Assembly (NCBI GenBank): GCA_964621185.1
Contig: CAZULM010000025.1
Location: 17,040-81,039, forward strand
Length of the DNA: 64,000 nt
From: M3007 sp964621185
GTDB lineage: Bacteria; Bacteroidota; Bacteroidia; Chitinophagales; Saprospiraceae
Direction: 5' to 3'
Both the position numbers and the translations under genes were made by a program. Shown piece by piece: positions 34,626 through 42,770 of this stretch (the stretch's first letter is position 1; each line of letters begins with the position of its first letter). The notes below the pieces were generated by a model. That model was not told where the DNA came from. It worked only from the letters and a program-made list of their open reading frames with translations, and ran no database searches.

Positions 34626-35210
34626 ATGCAAGTTATGCCGATGATCCATGATCAGGAACTGATCAACCGCTACGTTGATGGTGACGAACAAGCCTTCGAG
34701 ACACTCCTCTCACGCTACAAGGCTAAAATCTACACCTCCATCTATCTCTTTGTCAAAGACCGCGCCTTAGCGGAAGACATCTTTCAAGAGGTTTTCATCA
34801 AAATTATTGACACGCTTCGCAAAGGCAAGTACAACCACGAAGGAAAATTCGTGCAATGGGCCATGCGCATTTCGTACAATATGTGCGTTGACTATCACCG
34901 CCGCAACAAGCGCCGCGCCCACATCAACCCCTCCGAAGATTTCGACATTTTCGACATCCTCCGGGTCGGCAACGACGGCACGGACACGATGATGATGCGC
35001 TCCGAAACCCATAACCATATCCGCCGGCTCGTCGATTCCCTGCCGCCAGAACAGCGCGAGGTCGTCATCTTGCGGCACTATGCCGACATGAGCTTCAAAG
35101 AAATTGCTTCGCTCACCCGCGTGAGCATCAACACCGCCCTCGGCCGCATGCGTTATGCGCTGATCAACATCCGCAAAATGATGTCGGAGCGAGAGGTAGT
35201 GTTGCAGTAA
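34626..35210 (+). CDS. ECF-type RNA polymerase sigma factor
   Basis: This 194-residue protein starts at the ATG at 34626 (a TTG 6 bp upstream is also in frame). Region 2 is at about residues 20-90 (AEDIFQEVFIKIIDTLRKGK, WAMRISYNMCVDYHRRNKRR). Region 4 is at about 132-185 (LPPEQREVVILRHYADMSFK, ASLTRVSINTALGRMRYAL). It is a standard Bacteroidota ECF factor with no adjacent anti-sigma gene, so its control is not evident. A strong terminator follows. Confidence 0.92.
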   Translation: MQVMPMIHDQELINRYVDGDEQAFETLLSRYKAKIYTSIYLFVKDRALAEDIFQEVFIKIIDTLRKGKYNHEGKFVQWAMRISYNMCVDYHRRNKRRAHINPSEDFDIFDILRVGNDGTDTMMMRSETHNHIRRLVDSLPPEQREVVILRHYADMSFKEIASLTRVSINTALGRMRYALINIRKMMSEREVVLQ

Positions 35211-35235
35211 TCCGCCTTTTAACGATAACTTTGTG

Positions 35236-35275
35236 TCCCGGGTGCTTTGATTGTGAAGCATCCGGGATTTTTTTT
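35236..35275 (+). terminator. Rho-independent terminator after the ECF sigma gene
   Basis: TCCCGGGTGCTT pairs with AAGCATCCGGGA, followed by eight T residues. Confidence 0.92.
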
Positions 35276-35280
35276 ACCCC

Positions 35281-35318
35281 AGCCCTGGCCCCTTCCCCGA
35301 AGGGGGAAGGGCAGGGCT
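35281..35318 (+). repeat. GC-rich hairpin just before pabB
   Basis: AGCCCTGGCCCCTTCCCC pairs with GGGGGAAGGGCAGGGCT around a GAA-type loop. It ends 14 bp before the pabB ATG and would be in its leader. The sequence resembles GC-rich hairpins scattered in many Bacteroidota genomes (from memory). Confidence 0.7.
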
Positions 35319-35332
35319 GAGGTTTACATGCC

Positions 35333-36619
35333 ATGCGACAAACCGCCACCTTTCCTATCGACAACCCCTCCTATTGGAAAACCAAACTGCTCCACTGGGC
35401 AGCAGGGCATTCCATTGCTATGTGCCTCGACAATAATACTGACGCGCACCGGAAGAATGAAAGCGCCTGGCGTTTATTGGTAGGGGCAGGCGCCGCAAAA
35501 ATGCTGGCTTTGCCCGCTGGCACGGCCTTCGAATCCTTGAAAACATTCCAGAAAAACACGACAGACTGGCTTTTTGGCGGATTTGGGTACGACCTTAAAA
35601 ATGAGGTGGAAGCATTGCGCTCTCAGCACCCGGATGGCGTACAGTTCCCAGACTTGGTGTTTTTTCAACCGGAGAACGTGGCCATTCTACGGGAAAACGC
35701 CCTGGAAATCCAAACCCTGCACTCATCGGCAGAAGCAGTGTTCGATGACATACGGGCAGCCCCGACACCTGGGCTAAAGGCGAATACTGTCATGCCAGAC
35801 TTACAGCCGCGCATTCCAAAAGCGAAATACCTGGCCACAGTTGAAGCGATCCGGCAGCACATCATGGAGGGCGACCTGTATGAAATGAATTTTTGCCAGG
35901 AGTTTTTTGCCGAGAATGCAAGCATCGACCCCCTGGCAGTGTGGTCGAAGCTGAACGACCTGTCCCGAGCGCCGCTGGCAGCCTTTTTCCGCTGGGGCGA
36001 CCGCTACCTGCTGTCTGCAAGCCCCGAGCGTTTTTTGAAAAAACAGGGCAACGAGCTGATTTCCCAGCCTATCAAGGGCACCCGAAGGCGTTCGCCCGGC
36101 AACGATGAGGCCATGCGCCAGGAATTGGCCGCCAGTGAAAAAGACCGCGCCGAAAACGTGATGATCGTTGACCTGGCGCGCAACGACCTGGCCCGAAGTT
36201 GCCTGCCCGGCTCGGTCAAAGTAGCGGAATTGTTCGGAATTTACACCTTTGAAACGGTGCACCAAATGATCTCCACGGTTTCCGGAACGCTTCGGCCCGA
36301 CGTGAATGCCATCGAGGCCTTCCGCCACGCCTTCCCGCCCGGCAGCATGACGGGCGCGCCAAAGGTTATGGCCATGGAATTGATAGAAAAATATGAAAAA
36401 AGCCGTCGCGGCCTATACGCCGGCGCTTTGGGCTATTTCGAGCCATCCGGGAATTTCGATTTCAACGTGCTTATCCGAAGCATCTTTTACAATGAAACCA
36501 AGCGCTACATTTCCTTCCATGTTGGCGGCGCCATTGTGTTCGATTCGGTGGCAGCGGCAGAATATGACGAGTGTATGGTGAAGGCAAGCGCGCTGTTTGC
36601 CGCATTGGCGCAAAATTAA
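35333..36619 (+). CDS. pabB: aminodeoxychorismate synthase component I
   Basis: This 428-residue chorismate-binding enzyme makes 4-amino-4-deoxychorismate for folate. The diagnostic motif reads QPIKGTRRRSPG; Lys in PIKGT marks ADC synthase, where anthranilate synthase has PIAGT. Other family motifs are DLYEMNFCQEFF, ENVMIVDLARNDLARS, and FPPGSMTGAPKVMAMELIEK. The glutamine amidotransferase partner (pabA) and the lyase (pabC) are not in the window. The frame has no fused aminotransferase domain. Confidence 0.92.
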   Translation: MRQTATFPIDNPSYWKTKLLHWAAGHSIAMCLDNNTDAHRKNESAWRLLVGAGAAKMLALPAGTAFESLKTFQKNTTDWLFGGFGYDLKNEVEALRSQHPDGVQFPDLVFFQPENVAILRENALEIQTLHSSAEAVFDDIRAAPTPGLKANTVMPDLQPRIPKAKYLATVEAIRQHIMEGDLYEMNFCQEFFAENASIDPLAVWSKLNDLSRAPLAAFFRWGDRYLLSASPERFLKKQGNELISQPIKGTRRRSPGNDEAMRQELAASEKDRAENVMIVDLARNDLARSCLPGSVKVAELFGIYTFETVHQMISTVSGTLRPDVNAIEAFRHAFPPGSMTGAPKVMAMELIEKYEKSRRGLYAGALGYFEPSGNFDFNVLIRSIFYNETKRYISFHVGGAIVFDSVAAAEYDECMVKASALFAALAQN

Positions 36620-36728
36620 ACGCGCTTTCAATATTCTAAAAATGGCTTTTTTAGCTCTAAAACGGCCTTTTACAAAACTTTAACTTGCAATTTTAAAATC
36701 TTTTTAACTTTTTCTTAACGCATTTCTT

Positions 36729-36736
36729 TACTTTTG
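36729..36736 (+). promoter_or_regulatory. -7 element (TACTTTTG) before the glycosyltransferase gene
   Basis: TACTTTTG fits TAnnTTTG and lies 103 bp before the TTG start at 36840. Confidence 0.5.
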
Positions 36737-36839
36737 CAACGCCTAAGGAAGCCATTGGATCCGGAACGCCACTACATCCGCAACCTTTGGCAACCTGCGA
36801 CCTTTACAAGGATCACCTTATTGAAATTCAATTTGTTGC

Positions 36840-37565
36840 TTGAAAAAAACAACTTCTAAGCCCTGGGCAATTGACGTGTTGATTCCGGCTTGGAACGAAG
36901 AAGCTGCGCTGCCCTATGTCTTACGGGACATCCCGAGGCCATTGGTGCGCAACATCGTGGTATGCGATAACGGATCGACAGACAGGACAGCGGAGATAGC
37001 GCGGGAGCATGGCGCGATTGTGGTTGCGCAACCTGAAAGAGGGTATGGAAGCGCCTGTTTGGCAGGAATAAGTTACCTCAAAAGCTTTCCAGCGTCTGAG
37101 CAAGCAGACATAGTGGTTTTCTTAGACGCTGACTACTCCGATTTCCCTGAAGAACTGCCCCAAATAATAGCGCCGATTGTGCACAACGGTATGGATATGG
37201 TCATAGGGTCGAGGCGCTTGGGCAAGATGGAACCCGGGGCTATGACCATTCCGCAGCGGTTTGGAAACTGGTTGGCGCCGTTGTTAATCCGCCTTTTTTT
37301 CGGTTATAAATTCAGTGATTTAGGGCCATTTCGGGCGGTACGCTGGGATAAGCTGCAGGCACTCGGGATGAAAGACCGGAACTTTGGCTGGACCGTCGAA
37401 ATGCAGGTAAAGGCGGCAAAACAGAAGCTGAACTGCACGGAAGTGCCGGTGCGGTACAGGAAGCGGGAACTTGGTAAGAGCAAGGTGTCGGGCACGATAA
37501 AAGGAGCCTTCAACGCAGGGACAATAATCCTTGCGACCATTTTCAAAGAACTTTTTCGTCGATAA
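36840..37565 (+). CDS. family 2 glycosyltransferase (DPM1-like), TTG start
   Basis: This 241-residue GT-A enzyme has VLIPAWNEEAALPYVL at the nucleotide-binding strand, CDNGSTDRTAEIA, and the metal motif FLDADYSDFPEELP. A C-terminal acceptor region follows (RNFGWTVEMQVKAAKQ). It has no membrane helix. The only plausible start is TTG at 36840, because the GT-A core begins about 13 codons later and the next ATG is far inside. It probably transfers a sugar to a lipid carrier or a small acceptor. A 105-bp repeat lies 14 bp after its stop. Confidence 0.88.
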   Translation: MKKTTSKPWAIDVLIPAWNEEAALPYVLRDIPRPLVRNIVVCDNGSTDRTAEIAREHGAIVVAQPERGYGSACLAGISYLKSFPASEQADIVVFLDADYSDFPEELPQIIAPIVHNGMDMVIGSRRLGKMEPGAMTIPQRFGNWLAPLLIRLFFGYKFSDLGPFRAVRWDKLQALGMKDRNFGWTVEMQVKAAKQKLNCTEVPVRYRKRELGKSKVSGTIKGAFNAGTIILATIFKELFRR

Positions 37566-37579
37566 ATTTAAGCCAATTG

Positions 37580-37684
37580 TATACGCTGATTAAAGTGATT
37601 TGTATGGTTTGAGTGATTAAATACATCTGATTTTCAAATGATGATGCGATCACGATTTTCACGACCACTTTGCATTGACTATAA
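37580..37684 (+). repeat. 105-bp dispersed element, subfamily 2, copy 1
   Basis: It starts TATACGCTGATTAAAGTGAT and ends TGCATTGACTATAA. It matches 55368-55472 over the whole length. Its ends form imperfect inverted repeats (AAAGTGATTTG against AAAGTGGTTG in the better copy). Confidence 0.85.
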
Positions 37685-37755
37685 AAAACGCCCTTTTGGG
37701 TAGCGAACAATCAACCCAGTACCATTAAAACAAACCATTTTCACACCAATTTTCT

Positions 37756-39303
37756 ATGTTCGGATTACGTTCACTTTTTGAAGCATTTGAGTATCAGGCG
37801 TTTGTAGATTTCGGCTACCTCATGCTGCTGATCTACTTTATCGCCATGAGTGCAGTTACCATCTATTGCATACTGCAGTTCCACTTGTTGTATTTGTACA
37901 AAAAATACCACAAGGCCAACCCTGAGATCAAGTACCGCCAGTACAACATCAACCAGGAAGAGGTGCCTTTCGTGACGGTACAGCTGCCCATGTACAACGA
38001 AATGTACGTGGCAGAGCGCATCATCGATTACGTGGCAGCACAGGAATACCCAAAAGACAAGTTCGAGATTCAGGTGCTCGATGATTCCACGGACGAAACG
38101 GTGTCTATCGTGGCGGCGAAAGTTGCCGCGCTGCGCGCCCAGGGTTTCGACATCACCCACATTCACCGCGTGAACCGCCAAGGGTACAAGGCGGGAGCGC
38201 TGCAAGAGGCCATGCCCTTGGTCAAAGGCGAGTTCATCGCCATCTTTGACGCCGATTTTACCCCGAGGCCCGATTTCCTCAAAACGACCATCCCTTACTT
38301 TGAAGACGAAAAAGTGGGCATCGTGCAGACCCGTTGGGAGCATATCAACGCCGACTACAGCCTGCTGACCAAATTGCAGGCCCTCCAGCTAAACGTGCAC
38401 TTCACCGTGGAGCAAGCCGGCCGCTCTTATGGCAACTTGTTGCTCCAGTTCAACGGCACGGCCGGCGTATGGCGCAAAAAGGTGATCAACGAAGCGGGAG
38501 GCTGGCAAAGCGACACCCTGACCGAAGACCTCGACCTGAGCTTCCGCGCCCAGATACTCGGCTACAAGATCCAGTACTTAGAGAAACTGGAAAGCCCAGC
38601 CGAGCTCCCGGTGGAAATGAACGGCCTCAAAGGCCAGCAGTTCCGCTGGAACAAGGGCGGCGCACAAAACGCCCGCAAGCTGCTGCACCTGATCTGGAAA
38701 GAAAGCGGCAACAAATTGAACATGGTGCAAAAGCTCCACGCGACGAGCCAACTATTGGCCTATGGGGTGTTCCTGTGGGTATTTATCGCCGCCATGAGCA
38801 GCATCCCGCTCGCGTTTGCCTTCAGCGAGCTGGGCATATCCACACACTTCCTGTCGTTCTCCATCCTGGGCTTGTTCTCCGTTGCGGGCATCTCCTACAC
38901 CGCGAACATCACCGCAGCGCTCAACCGAACGGTGCCGCCCTCTACCTGGGAGAAAGTGCGCTTTTTCGGGCTCTTCCTGTCTTTCTTGCCCATTTCGTTG
39001 GGCTTGTCGCTGTACAACGCGATCGCCGTCATCGAGGGCTACCGCGGCAAGGCATCCGCTTTTGTGCGCACGCCAAAGTACGGCATCGACGGGCAGAAGA
39101 AAACCTTCGCTAAAGCTACCTACTTAGCCAAGAAAATATCCTGGGTGACGATCGCAGAAGGTGTGTTGGCGCTTGTGTTCGCCGGCTCCGTAGTGGTCGG
39201 CTTGTTCACGGGCAACACGGCGTTCGTGCTTTTCCACTCCATGCTCGCATTTGGTTTCGGCACGATATGCTACTATTCCATCAAGCATTTGAATGTGAAC
39301 TGA
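37756..39303 (+). CDS. processive family 2 glycosyltransferase (cellulose synthase/CslA-like)
   Basis: This 515-residue membrane enzyme has one N-terminal helix (residues about 20-45), a GT-A core, and about four C-terminal helices (LLAYGVFLWVFIAAMSSIPL, GLFLSFLPISLGLSLYNAIA). The core carries the processive set: LDDSTDET, IFDADFTPRPDF, TLTEDLDLSFRAQILGY and QQFRWNKGG (QxxRW). It probably polymerises a beta-linked polysaccharide across the inner membrane. There is no BcsB-like partner beside it. A terminator follows at 39332. Confidence 0.92.
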   Translation: MFGLRSLFEAFEYQAFVDFGYLMLLIYFIAMSAVTIYCILQFHLLYLYKKYHKANPEIKYRQYNINQEEVPFVTVQLPMYNEMYVAERIIDYVAAQEYPKDKFEIQVLDDSTDETVSIVAAKVAALRAQGFDITHIHRVNRQGYKAGALQEAMPLVKGEFIAIFDADFTPRPDFLKTTIPYFEDEKVGIVQTRWEHINADYSLLTKLQALQLNVHFTVEQAGRSYGNLLLQFNGTAGVWRKKVINEAGGWQSDTLTEDLDLSFRAQILGYKIQYLEKLESPAELPVEMNGLKGQQFRWNKGGAQNARKLLHLIWKESGNKLNMVQKLHATSQLLAYGVFLWVFIAAMSSIPLAFAFSELGISTHFLSFSILGLFSVAGISYTANITAALNRTVPPSTWEKVRFFGLFLSFLPISLGLSLYNAIAVIEGYRGKASAFVRTPKYGIDGQKKTFAKATYLAKKISWVTIAEGVLALVFAGSVVVGLFTGNTAFVLFHSMLAFGFGTICYYSIKHLNVN

Positions 39304-39331
39304 GCAAAAACATGCCATTCAGGCATAGAAA

Positions 39332-39371
39332 AAACGGGCCTGCTCTGGTTTCCAGGGCAGGCCTGTTTGGT
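39332..39371 (+). terminator. terminator after the glycosyltransferase
   Basis: AAACGGGCCTGCTCTGG pairs with CCAGGGCAGGCCTGTTT with two mismatches, then GGTTTATT. Confidence 0.75.
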
Positions 39372-39430
39372 TTATTGGTGGGAATCCCCTACTATTGTAC
39401 AAATATTCTTTTTTCAGCTCAGTAAATACC

Positions 39431-41539
39431 ATGAACGCCAAAAGCACACTTGAAAACCACTACCCCGCAGCCCCTGCAAACGTACCCGCGACCCTAACCC
39501 AACCCTCCGCTTCCTTCAAGGCACAAGTCAGAAACGTGGTGTTGGCCATCCTCGCTTTTGTGCTCACCTATTTGGTCATGGTGGCGCTTGCCGTGTTGCT
39601 GGCCTGGGCTTGCTTGAAGTTGGGCCTGATGATCATGGTGCTGCACTTCAACGTGTACTTGCTGTTGCTGGGCGCCGGCATCATGCTCATGGGCGGCCTG
39701 GTGGTGTTTTTTATGGTCAAGTTCCTGTTTGCCTCCACGGGCGGCACAGAAAGCCCGGGCATCCAAATCCAGGAAAGCGACGAGCCAGCGCTGTTTGAAT
39801 TTATCCGCAGGGTAGCCGATGAGGTTGGCACCCATTTCCCCAGAAAGATATTCCTGATCCCCGACGCGAATGCCTCGGTTTTTTACAATTCCAGCTTCTG
39901 GAGCATGTTTTTCCCGACGAAAAAAAACCTCAATATCGGTCTGGGGCTGGTCAACTCCCTGAACATCAGCGAATTTAAAGCCGTTTTGGCGCATGAATTT
40001 GGGCATTTTTCCCAGAGCAGCATGAGCCTGGGAACTTATGTTTACTACGTCAATCAGGTGATTTTCAACATGCTGTACCGGAACGACGGGTGGGCGAGCG
40101 CAGCCAACAGCATCGCCGGTATCCACCAGGTGATGTATTTTTTCGTGCGATTGGCCGCTTATATCGTACAAGGCGTGCAATGGGTGTTGCGGGGCATGTA
40201 CGGCATCATCAACCGCCAATACTTGAGCTTGTCGCGGGAGATGGAGTTCCATGCCGATACCATCGCTGCCAGCGTATCGGGCAGCAACAACATGGCGCAG
40301 GCGCTCCGGCAGGTGGAGCTCGGCGCTCAAACCTATCACCAAACCCTGGAAAAATGCGACGAGCTGCTCAAAACTAAAGAAGCCCCCCTCAACGCGTACA
40401 TTGGGCAACGGGTCATAGCAGCCCATACCGCCACTGTAAACGACCTGCCCTCGCGACACGGAGTGCCTGTAGTGACCAGTGACTTTATGGCACAACGACC
40501 CCAGAACAGGGTTCATTTCAAAGATCAGTGGGCCTCACACCCTACCCTTGCAGAACGCGAAGCCAACTTGAAAGCCATCGGGGTGGAAGCGCCGGTGTTA
40601 GACGAATCGGCATGGGTGGTTTTTCAAAACCCCGACAAATGGCAGCGGGAGCTCACCGATTTTCTGTACCGCAATATCGAATTGGAAGTCAGCGACGTGG
40701 CAGACGAAGCATTTGCAAGCATTCTGGAAACAGAAAAGGCCGAACAAGCATTCCCGAAAATGTACCAAGGGTATTACAACGGCCATATCCTGTACTGTGA
40801 AAAGTGGTCGGAGTTGGGCGCCGACACCCCGGCAAAAAAAAACAGCAAGCAGGAAATAGAATCCCTTTTCAGCGAAAACATCGACAATAAAATAGCGGCA
40901 CTGCAACAAGACATAGAAACGCTGAAAGCCATCGGCGATGAGCGGATCGACACCAAATCCTTCGATTTTGACGGCCAAAAATACCAGCGGTTCCAAGCAT
41001 CCGAGGTACAGGGACTCCTCGTTCGAGAGCTTGAAGAACTGCAGGAAAAGCGCCAACAACAGGATATCAAAATTGCCAGCACTTTTTACGCCCATGCGCT
41101 TTCCATAAGCCAAGCCAAGGCAGATACCCTGAAAACGGCCTATCAGGCATTGCAAGAAACCGTAACCCTGCGGAACAAGATAATGGAGCATGCACTGCAA
41201 ATCGTGCCCACCGTTCACCACCTCGCCTTGAACGACTTTTTTCTGCCGACTGCGCTGGAACAACCTTTCAAAGAATTGATGCAATACCACGAGCCTCATC
41301 TCCGGGAACTGCTTCAAAAAGAAACCGTTCGCGCGCTGCTGCCGGCGGCGATGCAGGAGAATGTCAAGGATGTTTTTAGCGGCAGCGGGTTGAAGTACAA
41401 GCACGACCTTTTGCCGCACCGGCACAACCTGGAAAAGCTGCAATCGGTGACGATTGAGATCGGGAATTTTTTCGAGCGGGCAGTTTTTGAGGGGCAGAAG
41501 CGGATATTGATGCTGCAGGAAGAGATTGCCGGTTTTTAG
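39431..41539 (+). CDS. membrane M48-family zinc peptidase
   Basis: This 702-residue protein starts at the ATG at 39431; a TTG frame from 39395 adds 12 residues. Two long membrane segments lie at about residues 35-70 and 75-102 (AILAFVLTYLVMVALAVLLA, VYLLLLGAGIMLMGGLVVFF). The zinc motif is VLAHEFGHFSQSS (HEFGH at 188-192), and the third ligand is in SREMEFHADTIAAS. A long helical C-terminal half, absent from HtpX, has coiled-coil character (ALQQDIETLKAIGDERID). It likely degrades or trims envelope proteins. It stands alone with no obvious partner. Confidence 0.9.
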   Translation: MNAKSTLENHYPAAPANVPATLTQPSASFKAQVRNVVLAILAFVLTYLVMVALAVLLAWACLKLGLMIMVLHFNVYLLLLGAGIMLMGGLVVFFMVKFLFASTGGTESPGIQIQESDEPALFEFIRRVADEVGTHFPRKIFLIPDANASVFYNSSFWSMFFPTKKNLNIGLGLVNSLNISEFKAVLAHEFGHFSQSSMSLGTYVYYVNQVIFNMLYRNDGWASAANSIAGIHQVMYFFVRLAAYIVQGVQWVLRGMYGIINRQYLSLSREMEFHADTIAASVSGSNNMAQALRQVELGAQTYHQTLEKCDELLKTKEAPLNAYIGQRVIAAHTATVNDLPSRHGVPVVTSDFMAQRPQNRVHFKDQWASHPTLAEREANLKAIGVEAPVLDESAWVVFQNPDKWQRELTDFLYRNIELEVSDVADEAFASILETEKAEQAFPKMYQGYYNGHILYCEKWSELGADTPAKKNSKQEIESLFSENIDNKIAALQQDIETLKAIGDERIDTKSFDFDGQKYQRFQASEVQGLLVRELEELQEKRQQQDIKIASTFYAHALSISQAKADTLKTAYQALQETVTLRNKIMEHALQIVPTVHHLALNDFFLPTALEQPFKELMQYHEPHLRELLQKETVRALLPAAMQENVKDVFSGSGLKYKHDLLPHRHNLEKLQSVTIEIGNFFERAVFEGQKRILMLQEEIAGF

Positions 41540-41598
41540 TCAAGCCTAAGTTGCTGAAAAACAATCTTCTTAAAGGTTGAATCGGACACACCCTAAAT

Positions 41599-42000
41599 TC
41601 ACCCTCCCAGCATACCTCCCACGATCGCCTCATAACAGGCCGACCAAGCCTCCTTCGCCTCCTCGGTCCAATCTTCCCCCAAGCCCTGCTCCAGGGTCCA
41701 AAGCAATGCGCTCCCAACCATGGCATAGTGTTTTTCCTGTACGCCATATCCCTCATGGCGTTTGGCAAGGGCAGTCAATTCCTGTGCAAATGCCTCCATA
41801 TCATCCACACGGGCAACCATCACAGACAACATATCGATCAATTTTTTATACTGTTCGTCCATGTCCTTGGGGAACATGCGCCGCAGTTCGGGGTGATCGA
41901 GGAATAGCTTGCTGTAAAAAGCGCCTGCCACGACAGAAGGGGTGATCTGGCGCAGAATGCTCCAGCTTTTTTTCACCGTTTTGATCTGTGCGGGTGTCAT
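41599..42000 (-). CDS. bacterial globin
   Basis: This 133-residue single-domain globin has SWSILRQITPSVVAGAFYSK (helices A-B), LFLDHPELRRMFPKDMDEQY (CD region), ALAKRHEGYGVQEKHYAMV with the candidate proximal His, and LLWTLEQGLGEDWTEEAKEA. Related flavohaemoglobin-type globin domains bind O2 or NO. There is no FAD/NAD reductase domain. Its ATG overlaps the stop of the LytTR regulator by 4 bp, so the two are translationally coupled. I infer that it is a gas-binding output or feedback component of this two-component unit. Confidence 0.88.
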   Translation of the reverse strand: MTPAQIKTVKKSWSILRQITPSVVAGAFYSKLFLDHPELRRMFPKDMDEQYKKLIDMLSVMVARVDDMEAFAQELTALAKRHEGYGVQEKHYAMVGSALLWTLEQGLGEDWTEEAKEAWSACYEAIVGGMLGG

Positions 42001-42770
42001 CGGTCAAACCATTTTTTGAAAGCGGGCGCTTTTTCCCGGCTTACGTCCACCGCTGTTTTGGCAGGGGATTTCAGCGTGAGGGTCAGCTTTTGGTTTTCAT
42101 GGGGTTTTACTTGCTGAATGGCGTCAATATTAACGATAAACTGCCGGTTGGCGCGATAGAACACCTTGGGGTCGAGCAATTCTTCCACTTCATCGAGGGT
42201 GTTAAAATCGAGCATGTAGCGCTCGCCATCAAAAGTAAATAAGTAATTGAGGTTATCGCGCATGAAGCAGGCGATGTCTTTGGTGTTCACGGGTATCCAG
42301 TTGTTGCGCATGCTCACAATAAACTTTTCCTTGTACACCGGGCCTGGGCTGAAGGGTTGTTGAAATACCTTGAGCAAATCCTGGATGTTGGAAGGCGCCT
42401 GCACGGTTTCCTGCTTTTTACGCCGGTATTTTTCAATGGCATTACTCAATTCATCCTTGTCAATAGGTTTGAGCAAATAATCGATGCCGTTGACTTTGAA
42501 GGCGCGGATGGCGTATTCATCGTAGGCTGTGGTAAAAATGGCGGGACAGGAAAGGTCGAAATGCTCGAATATTTCGAAGCTGACCCCGTCGCCAAGCTGG
42601 ATGTCCATAAACAGTAAATCTGGTTCTGCATTTTGCATGAACCATTTTTTTGCGGTTTTTAAGCTCGGCAAGATTTGCACGATTTTTATGTCGTCGGCAA
42701 CGGCGGCAATTTTGCTTTCCAGTTCCTGTGCGATCAGCATTTCATCTTCGATGATTACGGCGCGTATCAT
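41997..42770 (-). CDS. LytTR-family response regulator
   Basis: This 257-residue regulator has a receiver domain with the phospho-acceptor Asp56 in PDLLFMDIQLGDGVSFEIF, the acidic pair EDE at 8-10, and the conserved Lys in YLLKPIDKDEL. The LytTR DNA-binding domain is at about residues 150-255 (KFIVSMRNNWIPVNTKDIAC, YMLDFNTLDEVEELLDPKVF, RANRQFIVNIDAIQQ). LytTR domains usually bind paired 9-10 bp direct repeats. It overlaps the sensor gene stop and the globin start by 4 bp each. A candidate operator is the 21-bp-period repeat at 45903. Confidence 0.95.
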   Translation of the reverse strand: MIRAVIIEDEMLIAQELESKIAAVADDIKIVQILPSLKTAKKWFMQNAEPDLLFMDIQLGDGVSFEIFEHFDLSCPAIFTTAYDEYAIRAFKVNGIDYLLKPIDKDELSNAIEKYRRKKQETVQAPSNIQDLLKVFQQPFSPGPVYKEKFIVSMRNNWIPVNTKDIACFMRDNLNYLFTFDGERYMLDFNTLDEVEELLDPKVFYRANRQFIVNIDAIQQVKPHENQKLTLTLKSPAKTAVDVSREKAPAFKKWFDR

